This document shows positions 61,200 through 64,000 of a DNA stretch of 64,000 nt, one piece after another (the stretch's first letter is position 1; each line of letters starts with the position of its first letter). The DNA lies in the NCBI GenBank assembly GCA_049724395.1, contig JAUGWO010000013.1:62001-126000 (forward strand), in the 5' to 3' direction. Made by a program: the position numbers and the translations under genes. Origin of the DNA: Spongospora subterranea f. sp. subterranea (Eukaryota; Endomyxa: Phytomyxea; Phytomyxea; Plasmodiophorida). The notes below the pieces were generated by a model. It was not told the origin of the DNA and ran no database searches. It saw only the letters and a program-made list of their open reading frames with translations.

Positions 61200-62232
61200 T
61201 ATTGCGGCAACAGAGTGACGGAAGAGGGCGTGACGTCCTCAATCTGTCAGTGACGGAAGACGGCGTGACGTCCTCAATCTGTCAGACACTCCTATTGCGG
61301 CAACAGAGTGACGGAAGAGGGCGTGACGTCCTCAATCTGTCAGTGACGGAAGAGGGCGTGACGTCCTCAATCTGTCAGTGACGGAAGACGGCGTGACGTC
61401 CTCAATCTGTCAGCCACTCCTATTGCGGCAACAGAGTGACGGAAGAGGGCGTGACGTCCTCAATCTGTCAGCCACTCCTATTGCGGCAACAGAGTGACGG
61501 ACGGCGTGACGTCCTCAATCTGTCAGCCACTCCTATTGCGGCAACAGAGTGACGGAAGAGGGCGTGACGTCCTCAATCTGTCAGCCACTCCTATTGCGGC
61601 AACAGAGTGACGGAAGAGGGCGTGACGTCCTCAATCTGTCAGCCACTCCTATTGCGGCAACAGAGTGACGGAAGACGGCGTGACGTCCTCAATCTGTCAG
61701 CCACTAAACGTCCCCTATTGCGGCAACAGAGTGACGGAAGAGGGCGTGACGTCCTCAATCTGTCAGCCACTCCTATTGCGGCAACAGAGTGACGGAAGAC
61801 GGCGTGACGTCCTCAATCTGTCAGCCACTCCTATTGCGGCAACAGAGTGACGGAAGACGGCGTGACGTCCTCAATCTGTCAGCCACTCCTATTGCGGCAA
61901 CAGAGTGACGGAAGACGGCGTGACGTCCTCAATCTGTCAGCCACTCCTATTGCGGCAACAGAGTGACGGAAGACGGCGTGACGTCCTCAATCTGTCAGCC
62001 ACTCCTATTGCGGCAACAGAGTGACGGAAGACGGCGTGACGTCCTCAATCTGTCAGCCACTCCTATTGCGGCAACAGAGTGACGGAAGACGGCGTGACGT
62101 CCTCAATCTGTCAGCCACTCCTATTGCGGCAACAGAGTGACGGAAGACGGCGTGACGTCCTCAATCTCTCAGCCACTCCTATTGCGGCAACAGAGTGACG
62201 GAAGAGTGCGTGACGTCCTCAATCTGTCAGTC
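61200..62232. repeat. 58-bp tandem array, about 19 units (right arm)
   Basis: Inverted counterpart of the left array; unit core gtgacgtcctcaatctgtcag with cactcctattgcggcaacag. Most units are 58 bp; a few near the inner end are about 36 bp. Individual irregular units (for example cactaaacgtcccctattgc near 61703) are not found in the left array. The array gives short open frames by chance; since 58 is not a multiple of 3 they change frame at each unit. Confidence 0.95.
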
Positions 62233-62425
62233 AGGCGCAGTCATTAGAGAGTGTTCGGTACAGTTCGCAATTCGTTTTTCGGATTTCCTGACTGCATTGG
62301 TAGCTCAGCAGCTCATCCCCAAATATTCAATCTTGTCCGGAAATGTCGTGAAGCAAATCGAAGTCGACGGCCAAGAACTTAGTGGCTGGGGGCATGGCTG
62401 GCGTAGTTTAAACCGATGTGGTTCT

Positions 62426-62960
62426 GCAGGTTCTCTTTCTTGTCCCGGAGAATCGAGTATGTCTTTAAGTGCAGCGATTTCCTGATCACTATCATAGCAA
62501 GATGGTACTTGTTCTTTGAAAGAGTGAACGAGTTGCTCGTTAAATTTCACAGTATTTACAACAACTGTATAAATAACAGTACTGTAGATATATATACACT
62601 TGAGTGTGTTTACAAGTGACTGCGCACAGTGTTGGATCAATTTGGATCCAAATTGAGTCCTGCCACGGCGTGACGTCCTCAATCTGTCAGCCACGCCTAT
62701 TTCGGCAAGTCTACAGAGTACAGACTACAGAGACTCTACAGAGTGACGGGAGACGCGCGTGACCTCCTCAATCCGTTAGTCAGGCGCAGCCATTGTAGTT
62801 CACACATCCCCAAATATTCAATCTTGAATTTTATTATCCGGAAATGTCGGGAAGCAAATCGAAGTCGACGGCCAAGAATTTAGTGGCTGGGGGCATGGCC
62901 GGCGTACGTTAAAACGGCGTGGTTGTTTGATGTCGCGTTTATCCATGCGCAATTGCCCAG
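62426..62960. repeat. Second, truncated copy of the arm end
   Basis: At 62665-62690 and 62740-62790 single degenerate 58-bp-type units occur, followed at 62805-62925 by a second copy of the outer end (ccccaaatattcaatcttg ... ggctgggggcatggccggcg) with a small insertion (aattttattat). It stops about 35 bp upstream of citrate-carrier exon a. Between the two ends, the minus strand at 62425-62580 has an open stretch (QLVHSFKEQVPSCYDSDQEI) of unknown origin. Confidence 0.7.
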
Positions 62961-64000
62961 GCAATCGAGGCGTGCATCATGTATCCAACCGAGTTCGTTA
63001 AGACGCAGCTTCAGTTGGCATCTCGATCTTCAGGGTCGACGGCGACGCTATTCACAACCCCATTTGGATGTTTGAAATATACGGTTCGAACTCACGGGAT
63101 CCTGGGCCTTTATTCGGTAAATAACTAGATGCCAAGCTTGTTCCTTTCCTCTGTTTCCCACACTCGGCATTGGTATTCCACTGTGGTTTCTGACATTTCG
63201 CGTTTTGAACCAATCGATTGGGTGTAAAGGAATTTCCCCTGTATTTACCTGGTTTATTCATGAATGTAGCGATGTTTGTGGTCGTAATTTGTATTTGATA
63301 GGAAGCTTTGTAGTCTGATATACTCACACCGCAACAGGGTTTGTCGACGCTTATCGTGGGAAGTATACCGAAAGCGGCTGTTCGATTCGCGGCGTTCAAT
63401 GAGCTGTCAAAATTTCTGCAAGGAGCTGATGGCAAATTATCAACGGCCTCCACAATGTGTTGCGGTCTTGGTGCTGGTGTCGTTGAAGGTTAGTCTACAT
63501 TTATGGTAGTTGATTCTAGGTGGAAAGTTTTTGTTGCCCTTTTACGCGCACGCTCTCAACTCACCTTTCAAGGAGTTTCTTGTTTCTGTTTTGATCCTGA
63601 CGGTATTTTGTAGCGGTCGTCGCGGGTAAGTGAGAACTTGAAGCGACTTGTTTGTGGCATCTCATTCATTTTTTGGTGTTTTTTTTGTGTGCTATTCTCA
63701 GTAACGCCGATGGAAACTGTTAAGGTAACTCATCGGTGTAGTTTGGTGCTAATTGCGTGGGTGATGATGCGACATTTCATTCAGACAAAACTCATCGATG
63801 ATCGAAATCGTGCTCAGCCCAAGTATCGGGGTTTGTTTCATGGTGTCTCTGAAATTGTCAAGGCCGAAGGAATTCGGGGGGTTTACGCTGGCGTTGTCCC
63901 TACAATGGTCAGTGTTGTGCGAGCTAGCCTTTGGGACTTTCGGCTAACCCAAGCATAAACAGCTGAAGCAAGGATGCAATCAAGCAGTAAGGTCGGGTGC
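62961..64000 (+). CDS. Mitochondrial citrate/tricarboxylate carrier (SLC25A1/Ctp1 type), partial
   Basis: Exons 62961-63116, 63338-63488, 63614-63625, 63702-63724, 63785-63907 and 63963-64000 (runs off the window) hold phase throughout. They read AIEACIMYPTEFVKTQLQL (first carrier motif, PxE/DxxK), GLYS|GLSTLIVGSIPKAAVRF, CCGLGAGVVE|AVVA|VTPMETVK, TKLIDDRNRAQPKYRGLFHG, GIRGVYAGVVPTM and LKQGCNQAVR. These match the citrate carrier, which exchanges citrate for malate across the inner mitochondrial membrane. The third exon listed is only 12 nt. The expected first exon (start to AGGIAGG) is not found upstream, where arm-end repeats begin about 35 bp away. It is either beyond the repeats or lost. 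Confidence 0.9.

Larger units (their letters stand above)
59128..62425. repeat. Right arm of the ~3.4-kb inverted repeat
   Basis: Inverted match to 41085-44538, starting sharply at cacttgtttacagtctgatc (59128) and ending at ggctggcgtagtttaaaccg (near 62412). Order: intact DELMSH gene, non-coding block with (ta)n near 60140, deleted DELMSH copy, short DELMSH fragment, 58-bp array, unique end. Small differences from the left arm are common outside the gene. Confidence 0.93.

Noticed and set aside
61133-61850. Open frames of 60-96 codons through the 58-bp array (peptide LLRQQSDGRGRDVLNLS repeated)
   Set aside because: 58 is not a multiple of 3, so frames shift at every unit, and the same happens on the opposite strand in the left array. 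The frames are a by-product of the repeat.
41085-62425. CRISPR array
   Set aside because: The repeats are direct, contiguous and lack unique spacers; the genome is eukaryotic.

Overview
This is a eukaryotic nuclear window: almost every recognisable gene is split by GT-AG introns and keeps frame only after splicing. The gene set (eIF3d, UBE2D-type E2, class I cyclic nucleotide phosphodiesterase, neutral sphingomyelinase, CD39-type apyrase, CLASP, HBS1, HIRA, lipin, NIPA, mitochondrial citrate carrier) is generic for opisthokonts. A secreted protein with two hevein-like chitin-binding domains and a DDE transposase remnant of the type common in fungi point to an early-diverging fungus, perhaps chytrid-like. 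A unicellular opisthokont outside Fungi cannot be excluded. Most introns are 45-190 nt, but several are only 28-43 nt.

Layout: 1-753 is a 119-bp tandem repeat. 1.8-3.6 kb is a GT61-type glycosyltransferase. 4-8.9 kb is a repeat graveyard with copies of an unrecognised ~160-residue protein family (here called DELMSH, after a short motif) and interleaved inverted repeats. 8.9-21.97 kb is gene-dense: eIF3d, E2, a type I membrane protein, PDE, sphingomyelinase, apyrase. 22-28 kb is sparse: a transposase remnant, an unidentified spliced gene and a Dabb-domain gene. Two opposed tRNA-His(GTG) genes flank a CLASP gene at 28-30.5 kb. 31-35.4 kb holds unidentified genes. HBS1 fills 37.5-41.0 kb.

The second half is dominated by two ~3.4-kb inverted arms (41.1-44.5 and 59.1-62.4 kb). 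They enclose 14.6 kb carrying HIRA, a hevein-domain protein, lipin and NIPA, all on the minus strand. Each arm has one intact DELMSH gene (identical proteins in the two arms), a deleted copy in opposite orientation, a third fragment, and an outer array of ~58-bp repeats. The left arm abuts a truncated citrate-carrier pseudogene, broken inside its conserved carrier motif. The right arm, plus a second truncated arm end, lies directly upstream of the apparently functional citrate carrier that runs off the window end.

Housekeeping genes are unclustered, as expected in a eukaryote. Loose themes are translation and ribosome rescue (eIF3d, HBS1, tRNA-His), lipid signalling (lipin, sphingomyelinase), and secretory or cell-surface functions (GT61, apyrase, hevein protein). 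The most novel content is the DELMSH family and the arms that carry it. Exon boundaries were derived by hand from splice sites and reading phase.
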